Assembly (NCBI RefSeq): GCF_016908935.1
Contig: NZ_JAFBEV010000010.1
Span: 1-64,000, forward strand
DNA: 64,000 nucleotides
Direction of reading: 5' to 3'
DNA from: Sporolactobacillus spathodeae
GTDB lineage: Bacteria > Bacillota > Bacilli > Bacillales > Sporolactobacillaceae
How positions within the stretch are numbered: position 1 is the first letter of the stretch; every line of letters starts with the position of its first letter. Shown here piece after piece: positions 62,804 through 64,000 of this stretch. A model generated the notes under the pieces. It had not been told where the DNA came from. It ran no database searches and saw only the letters and a program-made list of their open reading frames with translations. The position numbers and the translations under genes are program-made.

Positions 62804-63376
62804 ATGAAATATAGAGAGTCTGGAATGCCTGATGAACAGTTATGGACCACCTTTTATAGCCCAGAACAGATTCTCGCGCAGTTAGACGTAAATCAAAATG
62901 TCCATTCATTAGTCGATTTGGGTTGTGGCTATGGCACTTTTTTACTCCCTGCAGCCCGTTTAATTCGTGGAATGGCTATTGGCATCGATATTGAACCACT
63001 AATGATTGAGCGATGTAAACAAAAGGCACAAGCACAGCATTTGAAAAATATCACTCTGCTGTGCGTGGATATTTCAACATCAAGTACAAAAATATTGGAT
63101 GATTATAAGGGAACGATTAATTATATTACGCTCTTCAATATTTTGCATTGTGAGCAACCAATCCCTTTACTGAAAAACGCTTATAAACTTTTAAATAATA
63201 AAGGTAAAGTAGGCGTTATTCATTGGAAACAGGAGAAAACACCAAGAGGACCTTCAATGGCGATTAGACCGACACCTGAGACAATATGTGCGTGGGCAGA
63301 AAGAGTGGGCTTGCATTTTGTCAAATACATTGAGCTACCACCCTATCATTTTGGATTATTGTTTGAAAAGCTTTAA
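62804..63376 (+). CDS. class I SAM-dependent methyltransferase, small
   Basis: A 190-residue methyltransferase. The SAM loop is LVDLGCGYGTFLLPAARLI, and the acidic residue after strand 2 is in IGIDIEPLMIERCK. The catalytic-site region has ITLFNILHCEQPIPLL. The C-terminus has no additional domain and few cysteines, so it is not ArsM-like. It starts 55 bp after the CDF gene. Substrate unknown; its place downstream of ars and CDF genes may be accidental. Confidence 0.8.
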   Translation: MKYRESGMPDEQLWTTFYSPEQILAQLDVNQNVHSLVDLGCGYGTFLLPAARLIRGMAIGIDIEPLMIERCKQKAQAQHLKNITLLCVDISTSSTKILDDYKGTINYITLFNILHCEQPIPLLKNAYKLLNNKGKVGVIHWKQEKTPRGPSMAIRPTPETICAWAERVGLHFVKYIELPPYHFGLLFEKL

Positions 63377-63436
63377 AGATTATTATCCTTTCTCGTTCGA
63401 CACCTACCTTCCTTTGCTAACGAAGAAAAATACAGT

Positions 63437-63477
63437 AAAAAAGAGCGAAGGCGTCTCGCACCTTCGCTCTTTTTTTT
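63437..63477 (+). terminator. intrinsic terminator
   Basis: GAGCGAAGG and CCTTCGCTC pair around CGTCTCGCA, flanked by A on the left and eight T on the right. Confidence 0.9.
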
Positions 63478-63509
63478 GTGCAAATTTTAGATACTTTCTT
63501 ATCTTGGAG

Positions 63510-63536
63510 CAAAACACGGCAGCTTTGCTGCCGTGT
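63510..63536 (-). terminator. terminator of the CoA-transferase gene
   Basis: CACGGCAGC (63515–63523) pairs with GCTGCCGTG (63527–63535). On the minus strand TTTT follows the stem. Confidence 0.7.
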
Positions 63537-63553
63537 GGGGAGAATTCTCGCGC

Positions 63554-64000
63554 TTAAGCTTCCTGAAGTGCCGGCGCAATGGTAAAATCCGCCTCTGTTT
63601 TTTTTCTGACATCCTGTAATGTGCTTCCAGGTTGCAGCTCGGTCAATTGGAGCTGTCCGTCTTTCAATTGAAAGACAGCCAAATCGGTAATTAGACAATC
63701 AACAACCGCTTTTCCAGTTAAAGGGAGCGTGCATGCTTTCCTGATTTTTGGATCCCCTCTTTTTGTGACGTGATCCATGATCACAACGGTCCGTTTTGCG
63801 CCTTGGACGAGATCCATCGCACCCCCCATCCCCTTAACCATTTTGCCTGGAATCATCCAATTGGCGAGATCGCCTGTCTCAGAAACTTCCATGCCGCCTA
63901 GGATGGCTAGATCGATATGCCCGCCGCGGATCATCGCGAAGGATTCAGCACTATCGAAATATGCAGCACCTGGAATTTCACTGACTGTTTCTTTGCCTGC
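63554..64000 (-). CDS. scoB: 3-oxoacid CoA-transferase subunit B, 5' end outside window
   Basis: The C-terminal 148 residues of a CoA-transferase beta subunit. The reading frame is open to the window edge; the segment [20 protein letters not shown] continues into [20 protein letters not shown], then [20 protein letters not shown] and [12 protein letters not shown]. These are the family landmarks after the catalytic glutamate, which is not in the window. It transfers CoA between succinyl-CoA or acetyl-CoA and a 3-oxoacid such as acetoacetate. The alpha subunit would lie beyond the right edge. ScoB and AtoA cannot be separated here. Confidence 0.9.
   Translation of the reverse strand, partial: AGKETVSEIPGAAYFDSAESFAMIRGGHIDLAILGGMEVSETGDLANWMIPGKMVKGMGGAMDLVQGAKRTVVIMDHVTKRGDPKIRKACTLPLTGKAVVDCLITDLAVFQLKDGQLQLTELQPGSTLQDVRKKTEADFTIAPALQEA

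Overview
The window looks like chromosomal DNA of a low-to-medium GC Firmicute in the order Bacillales. Support comes from the gene order ypsA–gpsB–rnpB–ypsC with a type B RNase P RNA, the parE–parC, menF–menD–menH–menC and ykfABC operons, a Zur/CzrA pair, strong AGGAGG-type ribosome sites and frequent TTG/GTG starts. The long glutamine-dependent NadE and an XerS-like recombinase argue against B. subtilis itself. A Sporolactobacillus-like relative is only a guess.

Positions 1–9,000: the 3' end of an unknown gene, a promoter–structured RNA–terminator unit without an ORF (113–362), an ABC-F ATPase, the metal sensors CzrA and Zur, two small membrane-protein genes, the murein-peptide recycling operon ykfABC, and a second structured leader in front of nadE. 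Positions 9,000–24,500: nadE, ald with a divergent adeR-like PucR regulator, a heterodimeric ABC exporter, a DUF1361 membrane protein, four menaquinone genes (menB and menE are absent here) and a HAD phosphatase. Positions 24,500–39,000: mrfA and mrfB split by an opposing hpaB-like gene, then ypsA, gpsB, rnpB, ypsC, a M32 carboxypeptidase and topoisomerase IV. Positions 39,000–48,700: two membrane proteins, a YumC-type ferredoxin/flavodoxin reductase, a two-domain methyltransferase, MarR, an EXLDI-family protein, CorA, Xpt, an XerS-like recombinase, a peroxiredoxin-like protein and a SRPBCC protein.

Positions 49,081–58,411 are a complete Tn7-like transposon of 9,331 bp. It has 5'-TGT...ACA-3' ends, a 26-bp terminal inverted repeat with one mismatch, an exact 5-bp target duplication (CATTT), five left and four right 18–19-bp repeats that look like TnsB sites, and a tnsA–tnsB–tnsC–tniQ operon. 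The cargo lies on the tnsA side: a cadC–cadA cadmium/zinc efflux operon, a His-rich zinc-ribbon protein sharing an operator-like box with cadC, and a broken cation diffusion facilitator (CDF) gene. The insertion splits a short reading frame that is continuous when the element is removed.

Positions 58,412–64,000: an arsR–acr3–arsC–arsM operon bracketed by two remnants of the same acetyltransferase gene tail, an intact CDF transporter whose truncated sibling is inside the transposon, a small methyltransferase, and the start-truncated beta subunit of a 3-oxoacid CoA-transferase. Transposon and ars operon together form a metal/metalloid resistance island.

A family of dispersed GC-rich intergenic repeats occurs at least five times outside the island (about 505, 10,281, 17,397, 42,505 and 43,349), with three further copies of its tail.
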